Source: Prevotellaceae bacterium UBA711 (lineage in GTDB: Bacteria; Bacteroidota; Bacteroidia; Bacteroidales; Bacteroidaceae). From it: 64,000 nt of DNA. Each line of letters starts with the position of its first letter. Position 1 is the first letter of the stretch. Below the pieces are notes generated by a model. The model was not told the DNA's origin and did no database searches. It saw only the letters and a list, made by a program, of their open reading frames with translations. Both the position numbers and the translations under genes were made by a program. Positions 44,754-53,949 of this stretch are shown in pieces. The stretch is taken from contig DBLZ01000042.1 in the NCBI GenBank assembly GCA_002297545.1, forward strand, positions 951 to 64,950. The letters are read 5' to 3'.

Positions 44754-45221
44754 TTAGTTTTTCGTGGCATTGGGATTGACAAAGATACCTGTCACCGCAA
44801 CCGATTGTTGTTCGTTATTATTTCCATGTCTCAGCCCGCCTTTGCGCCAAATGGTGCGCAATTTGACAGCCAATGCCTCCAGATCTTCTACTGATAGCCT
44901 CGCAAATGGCTTTCCGGCGATTCGTGGGTCCTGGCAGAAACTGTTGATGCGTGCCCAACACGTGGTATCTATCCCCAACCTCTGCATCAGCTTCAGGCAC
45001 TCACTGCGCCTCTTCTTCCGTTCATCCTTCAGCCCGGCCAGTTCCTCCAGCACATCACAGCATCTGTTGTACTCATCGCGTGTCATCTCGCGGAGGCTGT
45101 CTGTGCGGTTCCAAGTGTACTGCAAGACAAGGCTTTTCTTGAACTCCTCCCTCTCACCATCGTATGCCAGCTTGTTGAATGCGGTGTAGAACCGGGCAAA
45201 ATTGGTTATTTCCTGTGCCAT
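44754..45221 (-). CDS. GemA/Mu gp16-like protein
   Basis: 155 residues. The middle and C-terminal part (LMQRLGIDTTCWARINSFCQ and RIAGKPFARLSVEDLEALAV) match the GemA/gp16 family that modulates host genes and DNA topology in Mu. Start at ATG 45221 places it two bases after the upstream gene; an ATG four codons earlier overlaps it. Confidence 0.7.
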   Translation of the reverse strand: MAQEITNFARFYTAFNKLAYDGEREEFKKSLVLQYTWNRTDSLREMTRDEYNRCCDVLEELAGLKDERKKRRSECLKLMQRLGIDTTCWARINSFCQDPRIAGKPFARLSVEDLEALAVKLRTIWRKGGLRHGNNNEQQSVAVTGIFVNPNATKN

Positions 45222-45222
45222 A

Positions 45223-45492
45223 TCACTTTCCATTAAGGATTAACTCACACTCTGTTGTTTTTGTACTCACCCGATAAACAATTTTATCCGGCTTTATTGG
45301 GGATGCCTCATATTCCTTTTCGTGCTGTCTGACATATAGCTTCTTGAACTCTTTGCTCATCTTAGACAGTGTCTCTTTGCTGTATGTACCAGCAAATCCG
45401 ATACGCGAGCTATACATCTTGCGGTACTTTCCCTCATACACTGTTGCTGTCAATGTTATTACCACAACACCAGACTTTATTTTACTCCCCAT
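45223..45492 (-). CDS. Hypothetical phage protein
   Basis: 89 residues, starts with a beta-strand pattern (GVVVITLTATVYEGKYRKMY) and a basic helix (SKMSKEFKKLYVRQHEKEYE). No family recognised. Between the zinc-ribbon gene and the GemA-like gene, in the same operon. Confidence 0.5.
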   Translation of the reverse strand: MGSKIKSGVVVITLTATVYEGKYRKMYSSRIGFAGTYSKETLSKMSKEFKKLYVRQHEKEYEASPIKPDKIVYRVSTKTTECELILNGK

Positions 45493-45493
45493 A

Positions 45494-45718
45494 TCAGCCT
45501 CCCTTCTTTGGTTTCCATTCTATCGTCACTACCGCATCCACCTGGCCAGAGCCTCCACATATCGGACACGTTTTGGGTTCATCATGCCTGCACCATACTC
45601 CTTTGAAATAGCCCCGTCCTCCGCAATACCTACACGTGTGCCCTGGGCTTGTCATCAGTTCCTTGGTGCTACATCCTTTGGGCGGAGTCAGTTCCACCAT
45701 TCTTGTCACCTTGCTCAT
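45494..45718 (-). CDS. Small zinc-finger protein
   Basis: 74 residues with two CxxCxGxG-like knuckles (CRYCGGRGYF and CPICGGSGQV), the DnaJ-type zinc arrangement that could bind one or two zinc ions. No J domain. Role in the phage early operon unknown. Confidence 0.6.
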   Translation of the reverse strand: MSKVTRMVELTPPKGCSTKELMTSPGHTCRYCGGRGYFKGVWCRHDEPKTCPICGGSGQVDAVVTIEWKPKKGG

Positions 45719-45723
45719 AATTG

Positions 45724-45939
45724 TTATTCCTTTATATTAACTTGACTATTCGGATAGCTTCTCTTTATCCGGGCTGCAAACAAAACATCTTTCGTTTCAA
45801 TGACGACATGACCGTTTGTCTTGGCCCGTCGTACTCTTATGTCCGACTGCATGTTTCTCTCTGCCCAATCGTCTATTATCAAGCTCGCCTCGTGGATCTT
45901 CACCAGCAATTGGAAAGTCTCTGTCCCCTTGTATGCCAT
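45724..45939 (-). CDS. Small hypothetical phage protein
   Basis: 71 residues: AYKGTETFQLLVKIHEASLI with a beta-strand and basic segments in the C-terminal half (IRVRRAKTNGHVVIETKDVL). No motif or membrane helix. Same operon. Confidence 0.5.
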   Translation of the reverse strand: MAYKGTETFQLLVKIHEASLIIDDWAERNMQSDIRVRRAKTNGHVVIETKDVLFAARIKRSYPNSQVNIKE

Positions 45940-45960
45940 TGCCCGTCTCCTTTCTATTTG

Positions 45961-46587
45961 TTATTGCACAAGATTGTTGCTTGTCTGTATTATACCTTCC
46001 TCCCATACCACGAAATAGCTGCCTGCCTCACCGATGGCACGTCCTTGGCAGTATGCCTTGTACCCGACCACACGCACCTTCATGTCGCATATATACCTAA
46101 GTTTGATGGCACCACCTCCCATCGGCTGGCTCTTTTTCTCCTGGCTTACCCAGATAAAGCACTTCCTTGGAAAAAGTTTCATCAAATCTACAGCATTGGG
46201 ATAATCCCAAGGAGCAACCTGGAAGGAGTCTACAATAATGAACTTCGGGCTCTTGGGCTTTTTCAGCCTGGCAATGACTTCCTCATAACTCTCATCCACC
46301 GCCACTCGGAACTTGCCTTGTACCTCGTTCATCTTCAAATACCCACATCTCCGCTGAAAACTTTGGTTCACTCCCTCCTCATAGCTAAGATACAGCACCG
46401 TCCCATAGTTGCACAGCTCCTTACCCAACTGCATCACGAAGCTGCTCTTGCCTGCTGCACTGGCTCCACTGATGAACCAGGAGGCGGTATCCGCTGGGAA
46501 ACCGAATGGCTTGCTCCACTTTTCTTCCCACGGCAACGTTACCCATTTCTTGGAGGCTATGTCTTTAGGACTATATGCTCGTTTCAT
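45961..46587 (-). CDS. RecA-fold ATPase, early phage protein
   Basis: 208 residues. P-loop ISGASAAGKSSFVMQLG (about residues 38-54), a second motif KFIIVDSFQV (Walker B-like) and a C-terminal core as in RecA/RadA/DnaB-like ATPases (FIWVSQEKKSQPMGGG). Overlaps the MuB-like gene by four bases. Possibly a replication or transposition helper loaded by MuB, but this is only from position. Confidence 0.75.
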   Translation of the reverse strand: MKRAYSPKDIASKKWVTLPWEEKWSKPFGFPADTASWFISGASAAGKSSFVMQLGKELCNYGTVLYLSYEEGVNQSFQRRCGYLKMNEVQGKFRVAVDESYEEVIARLKKPKSPKFIIVDSFQVAPWDYPNAVDLMKLFPRKCFIWVSQEKKSQPMGGGAIKLRYICDMKVRVVGYKAYCQGRAIGEAGSYFVVWEEGIIQTSNNLVQ

Positions 46588-47462
46588 ACCATCGCCATTT
46601 TAAGCTTCTCTATCTCTGTATATACTCGCCTCAACCCTCCATGTGTCTTGCGTACTATTTGAGCCACGTCGGCACCTTCGGGAGCATTCACCCTGGCCAC
46701 AATACGTGCCTGTGCATTTATGAAGGCCTCACGCTCCTTTCCGTCATCGGGTGTCACTTTACTATAACGGTCACCATAACGGCTCAACATCTCGGTATAA
46801 CCAACCTTCTTGCATTCTATGGAGCGGTTTATCTTCTCCTTCAAACCGTCAGCACCCATCATATACCAGGCGCAGCATCGCTCGGTGGCGTTCCACAGGG
46901 CTTTTAACTCCAGGAATGCCTCATACTGCAAGTCACCGGCCTCGTCCAAAATGATAAGCGGGTTCTCCATGGAGCGCAGATAGTACACCAAATCCTCGTA
47001 AACATCAGCATACCTGCCCTTGGCATCCACACCGAACTCCGAGGCTATCTTACGTACCAGCTTCAGCTTTGTCTTTACCTGCGAACAGTCCACATACACA
47101 GCGTTGCGGTGGTTCTGCACATAATAGCGTGCCGTGAATGTCTTGCCTATGTTGGGAATATCACAAAGTATGGCTGAAAGACATGACCTCTGAGAGAACT
47201 CCAGCTGTGCGGTGATATACTCAAATGTGGCTGTCTTGGCTGCTTTCCACTCCATATTGGCACGTAGGCTCACACCCAAACGCCTGGCGATACCAATCCA
47301 TGAACCTTCACTCAGGGCCTTGTCTGTCTGCCCGTTCTTGATGGCACTGTAAACCGAGGTGCTGATACCGAGGGAGGCAGCATGTTTCGCGTCACTCGGA
47401 TAGTTCACACGGTTAGCGGCTATCGCTTCCAAAATCTTCTGTTTCTGTGCTTCTGTAATCAT
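46584..47462 (-). CDS. MuB-like transposition ATPase/target-selection protein
   Basis: 292 residues. N-terminal DNA-binding helix-turn-helix domain (DAKHAASLGISTSVYSAIKN), P-loop CDIPNIGKTFTARYYV (about 105-120) and Walker B PLIILDEAGDL (about 168-178), then an AAA+ C-terminal half. It sits right after the transposase, as B follows A in Mu, and would select target DNA and stimulate transposition. Confidence 0.9.
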   Translation of the reverse strand: MITEAQKQKILEAIAANRVNYPSDAKHAASLGISTSVYSAIKNGQTDKALSEGSWIGIARRLGVSLRANMEWKAAKTATFEYITAQLEFSQRSCLSAILCDIPNIGKTFTARYYVQNHRNAVYVDCSQVKTKLKLVRKIASEFGVDAKGRYADVYEDLVYYLRSMENPLIILDEAGDLQYEAFLELKALWNATERCCAWYMMGADGLKEKINRSIECKKVGYTEMLSRYGDRYSKVTPDDGKEREAFINAQARIVARVNAPEGADVAQIVRKTHGGLRRVYTEIEKLKMAMV

Positions 47463-47500
47463 AGTTCAAACGCCGTTATAATGTTGTTCTAATCATATTC

Positions 47501-49510
47501 TTATATGTCCCCAACAGCTTGTGCTGCCATATTTGTGGGCTGCCATTCGCAAGTCTCTTCTGTTTCATCTTGCACCGATGGTGTTGGCAACACAAGTTCT
47601 TCGGCCTCCTCTTCTTCCTCCTCATGCCGGACCGGTGCCACTCCCACCCTACCGATGGCATGGTCGCTCAAGTATTTGTCAAAATGGCTCACAATCTTAT
47701 TCTGCTCGGTATTCTTGCGCTTATCATCCTCTGTCTGTTCAGCCAGTACTCGGTTGAAGGTTTCTACCGGGCGTACCTTGTCAATATATCGGTCATTCTG
47801 GTACAGGAAGACATCCGTGGGCTTTCCCTCTTCATCCGGCAGGTAGTAGGCTGTCACTTTGCGATTGTTTGGTTCCAGTTTCTCCAGCACCTCCGGGCCG
47901 CTCAGCCACCAGTCTCCGTATGCCACACGCACCGTACTGTTCCGTCTGATGCTTGTCTCCACTCTCTCGCCAATATATCGGCTCAGAGTCAATTTGTCCA
48001 ACGGACGCAAGGTCGGATTTATTTTGGCCACCAGAACATCCCAGCGGGTCATGCCCGGATATTTCTTCTGGTTAGGGTGCAGCGTGTGGTTCCACTCTGC
48101 GCAGTCCCGGCGGTCATCAGCCACCAGTTCCTCAAAGGTGTAGTATTTCCTGTCCTCGTATGTGTGGTTGTCACTGTCGCTCACTTTCTTTGGGTCCACA
48201 CGCCTTGCTCCCTTGTTGTGCCAACGGCCGATACATTCGTGATTCTTGTGTGCTATGGTGGTCTTGAACGCACCGTTCAAAGCCTCTGCATATTTCTCCT
48301 GTGAGTTCTGAGGGGCGCAAAAGCGCACAAAGCGGAACATTTCACCGGCTTTCAGAAAGCCCTCCTTATATTGGCTCATCAGATGCTGCTCTACCTCTAT
48401 ACCCGCAGGCATTCCCCAGCCATTGCGCTCTATCAGGCGGAACATATCCCTGAAACAGGCCACCACCAGGGCATCGTCTTTCTTTCTGCCATAGGCCAGA
48501 CCCACACGGCACTGGCTCACCACATCGTAGGCATAGTATGCGTGGACATATTCGCCGCCCTTCATGCGACGTGGCAGGTCCACGTCATCCATAGTAATCT
48601 GCGACAAGCTGAACTCACCACCATGGCGGTGCATGTGTGGCATTTGCTCATGGTAGAACTCACTCCAGCCACGACGAACTTTCTCCAGCAGCACGCTGTT
48701 GGAAGGCTTGTTCAGTATGTTTCGGATAGTACTCTCGCTCAATTCCTTCGGGTCACCGTTCTTGTCGGTAAATTCGTCTGGATTAAAAACCTCGCCGGTC
48801 TCCATATCCCATACGTCCAATTCTCCACATACAAAGGAAATATACATCTCATGTACATCGCTGCCGTATGGCTGATTGGGCAGGGCGGAGATGCTCATCA
48901 CCAGACGCTCGGTCTTGTGGTCCACCTTTCTCGCACATTGATTGCCGAACTTACCACTGATAAGGCACTCGTAGCCATACTGCTTATATTCGTTCACTTT
49001 CTTGCGGAAACGCAGGGGACTGGCCGGAAGGTCGTGCCCGAATTCCTCACGCAGTGTCTCTATGGTAGTGGCCATCTTGCCCCAGTCATACTTCTCGCCC
49101 ATCAGCTTCCTGTAGTCCCTACTGCGGTTGTACAGTTTGATGCAAGTGTTCAGTACCGAGGCATTTACCGCATACTTCTGTGCGAGTCTGGCAGAAGCCT
49201 TGTCGCTGCGCTGCCTGGCTGACCAATCCATAAAATAAGCAACGGCTGCCTGGTCAAGCTCATAATTGGACACTATCCAACCACGCAGCAGCACGGCATC
49301 GCCACCAGGATACTTTTCCTCAACCTTTTTCTTATAGGTGGTAGGCAGACTATCTACAACAACCAGAGCATAGTTGCCTTTGCCCCCGCCGGGACGGGCT
49401 ACTTTCAGCCTATTACGTGCGGCAAGCTGGCGACAGTAATCCTGTGTCAGGATACCGTCAGTCTCAAGTTCACGTACCGATATGCAAAGTTTGTTGTCGA
49501 AAAACTCCAT
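47501..49510 (-). CDS. MuA-like DDE transposase
   Basis: 669 residues, catalyses replicative transposition. N-terminal winged-helix-like DNA-binding parts precede the catalytic core. First acidic residue in QITMDDVDLPRRM; the second expected position lies in GIEVEQHLMSQY, where Glu stands in place of the usual Asp; the third in SQEKYAEALNGAFK. A C-terminal DUF/beta-barrel region and an acidic tail (EEEEEEAEEL) follow. Glu at the second position may be normal for this Bacteroidetes lineage. Confidence 0.93.
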   Translation of the reverse strand: MEFFDNKLCISVRELETDGILTQDYCRQLAARNRLKVARPGGGKGNYALVVVDSLPTTYKKKVEEKYPGGDAVLLRGWIVSNYELDQAAVAYFMDWSARQRSDKASARLAQKYAVNASVLNTCIKLYNRSRDYRKLMGEKYDWGKMATTIETLREEFGHDLPASPLRFRKKVNEYKQYGYECLISGKFGNQCARKVDHKTERLVMSISALPNQPYGSDVHEMYISFVCGELDVWDMETGEVFNPDEFTDKNGDPKELSESTIRNILNKPSNSVLLEKVRRGWSEFYHEQMPHMHRHGGEFSLSQITMDDVDLPRRMKGGEYVHAYYAYDVVSQCRVGLAYGRKKDDALVVACFRDMFRLIERNGWGMPAGIEVEQHLMSQYKEGFLKAGEMFRFVRFCAPQNSQEKYAEALNGAFKTTIAHKNHECIGRWHNKGARRVDPKKVSDSDNHTYEDRKYYTFEELVADDRRDCAEWNHTLHPNQKKYPGMTRWDVLVAKINPTLRPLDKLTLSRYIGERVETSIRRNSTVRVAYGDWWLSGPEVLEKLEPNNRKVTAYYLPDEEGKPTDVFLYQNDRYIDKVRPVETFNRVLAEQTEDDKRKNTEQNKIVSHFDKYLSDHAIGRVGVAPVRHEEEEEEAEELVLPTPSVQDETEETCEWQPTNMAAQAVGDI

Positions 49511-49522
49511 ACCTAAATCTCC

Positions 49523-49894
49523 CTATCTCAATGCAGCAGCAAATTCCTGTATCCCGTCAATATCTGTAAGGGCCACGTTCTCATACGTCTTCACTCTTCT
49601 TCCCTTATATATCACAGCACCTGTACCGTTGTTACGGTCAAGTTCCACGTGTGCCCCATTAGGGTAGTACTGGTGCATCACCTTGTCATAGTCGTGGAAC
49701 ATCTCCATCACCGGAGAAGTTGCCATCAGTATGCCGCCTCTCTCAAATGCTATGCTACGTATTTTCTTCGCCTTGTCTGCATTGCAGCGCTTCTCATCAA
49801 AATGCAACGCATACAATACGTAACGCTCCGTCACTCCAAATGCCTTCGCGATAAACGCGCGGTCTGTCTTCGCAATGTGAATGTACTTATCCAT
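49523..49894 (-). CDS. Small DNA-binding early regulator, Ner-like position
   Basis: 123 residues. The N-terminal half holds a helix-turn-helix (TDRAFIAKAFGVTERYVLYA), the C-terminal half is a mixed domain with PVMEMFHDYDKVMHQYYPNG. It is the first gene of the early operon, the place of Ner in Mu, which represses the early and repressor promoters. The function is inferred from place and HTH. Confidence 0.6.
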   Translation of the reverse strand: MDKYIHIAKTDRAFIAKAFGVTERYVLYALHFDEKRCNADKAKKIRSIAFERGGILMATSPVMEMFHDYDKVMHQYYPNGAHVELDRNNGTGAVIYKGRRVKTYENVALTDIDGIQEFAAALR

Positions 49895-49955
49895 ATCTCA
49901 CTTATTTTGTTGGTTGATTTAATCCTTAAAATTCGCTAATCTCGCCTTTTTTCTG

Positions 49956-49963
49956 TACCTTTG
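49956..49963 (+). promoter_or_regulatory. Repressor promoter element
   Basis: TACCTTTG (TAnnTTTG), 52 bases before the repressor ATG, reading rightwards into the early promoter's start region. Confidence 0.55.
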
Positions 49964-49966
49964 GGG

Positions 49967-49987
49967 GCGCGTTCTCTCTGAACACGC
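49967..49987. promoter_or_regulatory. Operator candidate in the lysis-lysogeny switch
   Basis: GCGCGTTC (49967-49974), 5-base spacer TCTCT, GAACACGC (49980-49987): 8-bp inverted repeat with one mismatch, between the two face-to-face -7 elements. A bound repressor would cover the start of both transcripts. Confidence 0.55.
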
Positions 49988-49989
49988 TG

Positions 49990-49997
49990 CAAAGATA
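49990..49997 (-). promoter_or_regulatory. Early-operon promoter element
   Basis: TATCTTTG on the minus strand, with CTTG 20 bases upstream (complement of CAAG at 50018) as a near -33 element. Drives the transposition operon leftwards. Confidence 0.6.
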
Positions 49998-50014
49998 CAA
50001 TACTTTTCGCCATT

Positions 50015-50695
50015 ATGCAAGACCAAGAGCAATATATTTCGCCAATAAAGCAAAGAATTTTGCATTTTGCCTCTACTTTAGGCATTAGCAAGCGTGATTT
50101 CTACACAAAAATTGGGGTTTCAAGGGGTACGCTTGAAAGTAAAACTGGCATAACCGAGGATGTGATAACAAAATTTTTCACCACCTATCCCAATGTAAGT
50201 ATTGTGTGGCTTATGACTGGTAGGGGGGGAATGCTTAGCCAAACAGAACTTTCCGAAGCAACAACAGACATTCCTGTGGCACATCACACGGACGACCCCA
50301 AGGATGGCATCCCCCTCATCCCATTAGAAGCAATGGCAGGAGAACTCACAGGAGAACTGCCTGTATTAGAATACGAATGTGAGCGTTATGTTGTCCCAGT
50401 ATTCAAAGGTGCAGACTACCTTATACCAGTGAAAGGTTCAAGCATGTATCCCAAATACAGCTCTGGAGATATTGTAGCATGCCAACGCGTACCAATGTCC
50501 AACCTCTTTTTTCAGTGGAACAAAGTCTACGTCATCAACACAAATCAAGGTCCGCTCATCAAACGTATCAAACCAGGTAACACACCGGACCATGTCCTCA
50601 TCGTTTCCGACAATGAGAAATATGACCCTTTTGAACTCCCTCTCTCTGCCATCTACTCCGTTTCACTTGTCATAGGCGTCATCAGATTAGAATAG
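50015..50695 (+). CDS. LexA/CI-like phage repressor with S24 peptidase domain
   Basis: 226 residues. N-terminal HTH (TLGISKRDFYTKIGVSRGTL) and a C-terminal S24 domain with VKGSSMYPKYSSGDIVA (nucleophile Ser in SM) and GPLIKRIKPG (the Lys of the Ser-Lys dyad). The A-G cleavage site is probably in MAGEL (around residue 110). Self-cleavage under DNA damage would induce the phage. Divergent from the transposition operon, with the operator at 49967-49987. Confidence 0.93.
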   Translation: MQDQEQYISPIKQRILHFASTLGISKRDFYTKIGVSRGTLESKTGITEDVITKFFTTYPNVSIVWLMTGRGGMLSQTELSEATTDIPVAHHTDDPKDGIPLIPLEAMAGELTGELPVLEYECERYVVPVFKGADYLIPVKGSSMYPKYSSGDIVACQRVPMSNLFFQWNKVYVINTNQGPLIKRIKPGNTPDHVLIVSDNEKYDPFELPLSAIYSVSLVIGVIRLE

Positions 50696-50702
50696 CATTA
50701 TT

Positions 50703-51407
50703 ATGGGAGCAGTCATTATCATCCTTGTCATAGTACTATTCTTCCTTCTTGTAAGCCTAAAAGGAAAGAATGGAATGATTGATACTACAGCACAAACGCA
50801 GGACTCCAGACACATGCAATGGAAAGATAACCCCAATGAGTCTGTTGTTAAAATAAAAGTGGTACCTACATACAGTTCCAATAGGGAGAAACGCAATAAG
50901 CGAGATAAAAGACATAAAAGACAACATCGAATATGGACTGTATTACATTTTATGGAAGCTTATGACAAGTTAATGTATAGCCAAAATTTTTATGACCTTA
51001 CATCTAACACCAACGAGTATAATGATGCCAAGGCTCAAATGCGCAAAGAGCATATTACCCAAGAAGACATAGAAGTAGCTGTACGATTCTGTCGTATGGA
51101 ATGTTTCTATGGCACATGCGACCATCCACTCAGCCCCCAAGAGGTAAGCGACATACAAAACTGGCAAAACATAGCTATTGACGAGGAAGCACTTCTGAAT
51201 AATGTTCTTTTGGCGTATGAAAAGTATTGGAATAGCGTCCTAAATGCTTACAAAAGAACATACGCAAGAAAAAATAGATTATCATACTTAGTCATTAACC
51301 TTGATGAACTCATGACATCGCCACAAATACAAAAGTACCCTACAATAATCACCAAGATGTCAGAACTCCAAAGCAGGTATGCAGATGAGCTCAACAAAGA
51401 GGGCTAA
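50703..51407 (+). CDS. Membrane-anchored protein downstream of the repressor, moron candidate
   Basis: 234 residues. The N-terminal helix (AVIIILVIVLFFLLVSL) anchors it with the basic linker REKRNKRDKRHKRQHR after it, then a helical soluble domain that I do not recognise. It starts seven bases after the repressor gene and so is expressed in the lysogen. Such genes commonly protect the host from other phages, but no known exclusion motif is seen. Confidence 0.65.
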   Translation: MGAVIIILVIVLFFLLVSLKGKNGMIDTTAQTQDSRHMQWKDNPNESVVKIKVVPTYSSNREKRNKRDKRHKRQHRIWTVLHFMEAYDKLMYSQNFYDLTSNTNEYNDAKAQMRKEHITQEDIEVAVRFCRMECFYGTCDHPLSPQEVSDIQNWQNIAIDEEALLNNVLLAYEKYWNSVLNAYKRTYARKNRLSYLVINLDELMTSPQIQKYPTIITKMSELQSRYADELNKEG

Positions 51408-52052
51408 CCACTTTTACAGCGATGCTTTTACTCTTCCTCCAGACCACACATCGTCTTGAGTAGTACGAAGCGTATCACCCCCTCCCCCTCCAAAACGCAT
51501 AAATTCCCCTTAGCCCCCCCTCCGCACTTCGCCAAAAAGCCACGAATTATCTTGATTTATGCGACATTACGAGCTTCGTCCTACAAAACTGTATGGCTTT
51601 TAGGGTAGGTCTATCACGCGAAAAAACGGGGGTATCTTTGAAAAAGTAGTACTTTTGCCCCCCTCCCGTGCGTACCCTCAAAACCCACTTTTGTCACTCC
51701 AAACATAAAAAAGTGTCACTCCAAAGTGTCACCCCTTTTGTCACCCCACTCCCTCAAAACGCGACTTTTGGGCACCACTCCGCACACCACACCAACCCAG
51801 CACCCAAGAGTGCCAACAAAACCCCACGCACAGCCCCTACACACGCATTTATCTATATGTATCAATAGATTAGCCCTGCGGGCATAAAAAAGGCCATAGG
51901 CGTAAACCTACAGCCAACAGAAGTAAAGCAGATGCAAGCCCCTCCCCCCACTCTACTCCATCAAAAGTAAACCAAAATTAAAGCAATGTAAACGCTTCGT
52001 TTTACGCCACCATTCCCCCCATCCCACTCTAACTCTTTAAGTACTAGAGTAT
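51408..52052. other. Non-coding right end of the prophage
   Basis: 645 bases with no credible gene. It is pyrimidine-rich (long C runs near 51480-51530 and 51660), holds four TGTCACYCC repeats (51692-51747), and a small GCCCTGCGGGC hairpin near 51875. The terminus lies just beyond. In Mu this end holds transposase sites. Confidence 0.5.
51692..51747 (+). repeat. Four TGTCACYCC direct repeats
   Basis: At 51692, 51714, 51727 and 51739 (spacing 22, 13 and 12). The first two read TGTCACTCC, the other two TGTCACCCC. Candidate transposase or repressor sites at the right end. Confidence 0.5.
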
Positions 52053-53939
52053 TTAGGCTACGCTAAGGCACAATCGAACATATACGCTTCGTTCTGTGCC
52101 CCATAGTTTGTTGTCGAAGGCCAACGTACCCTTGAGCATCATCTGCGGCCTCAACAAATAGTCTGCCTCCATGAACGAACGCATAAGCGCAAGTGTGCGT
52201 GTGGCAAGTGTATCCAGCGCAGCTCTGCGATAACGTGTCCGCTCGCGTATGATGCTTGCCCTCATGGAGCGTTTCATGCTGAATCGCCCCTTCTTGTAGG
52301 TGGACTCCATCGTAAAGGAGTTGTCCCAATTGTTGTCCCTGCGGCACGCGCTGTTCTCCAGGTCGGGAGTACCGTCGCGCCATCGCCGGTCGTCGAGGCT
52401 GCTGTATATGTAGGACGACTCCCACATGCCGTGGAACATGGTACGCTTGCCCGTAGCACCGTTGAAGTCCAGCCCCATAGTCGCGTTCAAGCGGTGGTGC
52501 GGCGTACTGAAACGCTGGCTGTCCGTGATGACCGTGCCATGCCTGAAGTACTGATATTCGCCCTGCGACCATCCTTCTTCCTTGGCGTTGTCGTAGTCCA
52601 CACGCACGATGGCCGCCACGGAGCTTTTCTTGAAATAGTGTGTCAGGCGGGTGTTGCCCTTCACGTTGACGCCCTCGGTTGTGGCCATAGCATTACAGGT
52701 GGATGCGTTGACCTCAGTTCCCGGGCCCTCTGCCTCCATGGTCTCCAGTTCGGAGAAATCATCCCTGCGTCCACGCGCGTAAGCGACATTCATGTCCACG
52801 GTGAGCGTGTTCCTCTGTCCAAGGTTAAAGTACGAGGCAAAGTCCAAAGGCACCTTCAGGTTGTGCGTGTAAACCCGCGACGTGGTCATCCGCCGTATGG
52901 GCGTGGCATCGTGGACAAAGGCAAGCATACTCTCCCACCCCTCCCCGGTCTCGTCCCAATGGTTGGCACCCGCGGTGATGTCCCATCGGCTGTCGCGCTT
53001 CACCTCGTAGCCGGGCTTCCACAGGTGGCGGTAGGCCACGGCTCCCACCTGCTGGCGTATGGGAAGACAGGCCTGACGGAAGCCGCGTCCGTTTATCGTC
53101 CTGTAGTCCACACGCTCGGGGTCGTTGGCCACGCGAGCGTAGACCATAAAGGGATCTGTGTCGCTCAACTTCGTCGCATCGATGTTGACGGCATACTCCT
53201 TGCCGGCATATACCTTGGCCTGTGCCTCGGTATGGAACCTGTCCATGAAGCCGGGCTTTATCCTGACGTCCAGCACACGCTCCTCGTTGCCATCCGCCAC
53301 TCCGGTCCTCTCCTGCAACTCGCCGGAGCGGCCATACGCCTGAACGCTCTCCACGGCCTTCACTGGCACCATGTTCAGCAGCATGGCCTCGTCCAGGGCG
53401 TCACGACCATTCATCATCATCTTCAGCGACTCACCGTCCCACAGGAGCTTGCCATCCCGTATGCTCACGCCGGGCAGCCTCTCTATCAGGGCCACGAGCC
53501 TGTCGCCTTCCTCCATATTGAAGGCATCGGGATTGAACACCACAGTATCGCCCCTCATGTAGAAGCGCCTCATCCGGGCATCCACGGCCACCTCGCGCAT
53601 CAACTCTGCACCGGGTCGCAGGTATATGGTGTCCGGACTTATGGTATCGTTTCCACTCATGCCTATCCGTCGGACCGGCTCGGAACCGTAGCCAAAGTAC
53701 TTGGCCGTTATGGCAAGGATGTTTCCGGCCTGCATCGGACAATAGAAGCATCCGGCCGTGTCCGCCGTCAGCGTATAGCTCATGTTGCCCTTTTCCGAGG
53801 CACTCTCCGTCACCTCTATTCGTACCCCGGAGAGCTGTTCCCCGGTTTCAGCATCCACAACACGGCCTTTGAGGATCTCGGCCCTGGCAGACAGCAATGC
53901 CACAGACATGATGGCGAAGAGCAACCACGCCTTCTTCAT
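52053..53939 (-). pseudogene. 5' fragment of the outer-membrane barrel gene, truncated by the prophage
   Basis: 628 residues. Signal peptide (MKKAWLLFAIMSVALLSARA), a carboxypeptidase-regulatory-like domain (about 21-100, ILKGRVVDAETGEQLSGVRI), a plug-like region (VVFNPDAFNMEEGDRLVALI) and beta-barrel strands up to FDNKLWGTERSVYV. After this the frame runs into phage sequence (RLCLSVA) and stops at 52053, losing the last third found at 11099-12013. The start ATG is 53939; an in-frame one at 53948 is equivalent. The gene follows YhcH by ten bases, so it was likely the last gene of the sugar operon. Confidence 0.85.
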
Positions 53940-53949
53940 CGGCATCATG

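Larger units (their letters stand above)
12000..52075. mobile_element. Mu-like transposable prophage with a diversity-generating retroelement
   Basis: Flanked by two parts of one outer-membrane protein gene. It holds MuA- and MuB-like transposition genes, GemA and DUF3164, gp28-type terminase, DUF935 portal, MuF, gp36-like and gpG-like proteins, a tail set, a lysis set and a DGR. Borders are approximate. Possible right terminus: ...GGCACA at about 52071-52076, or ...CGAACA about eight bases on; possible left terminus: TGTACC at about 12021. I could not find a matching 5-bp target duplication, so the ends need comparison with an empty site. No structural gene is visibly broken. Confidence 0.93.

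Noticed and set aside
11976..52088. Target-site duplication of 5 bp at the prophage ends
   Set aside because: Tried several TG...CA end pairs (left near 11976, 11990 or 12021; right near 52076 or 52084); none is flanked by identical 5-mers. Only a TATA tetramer is shared, so no duplication is claimed.
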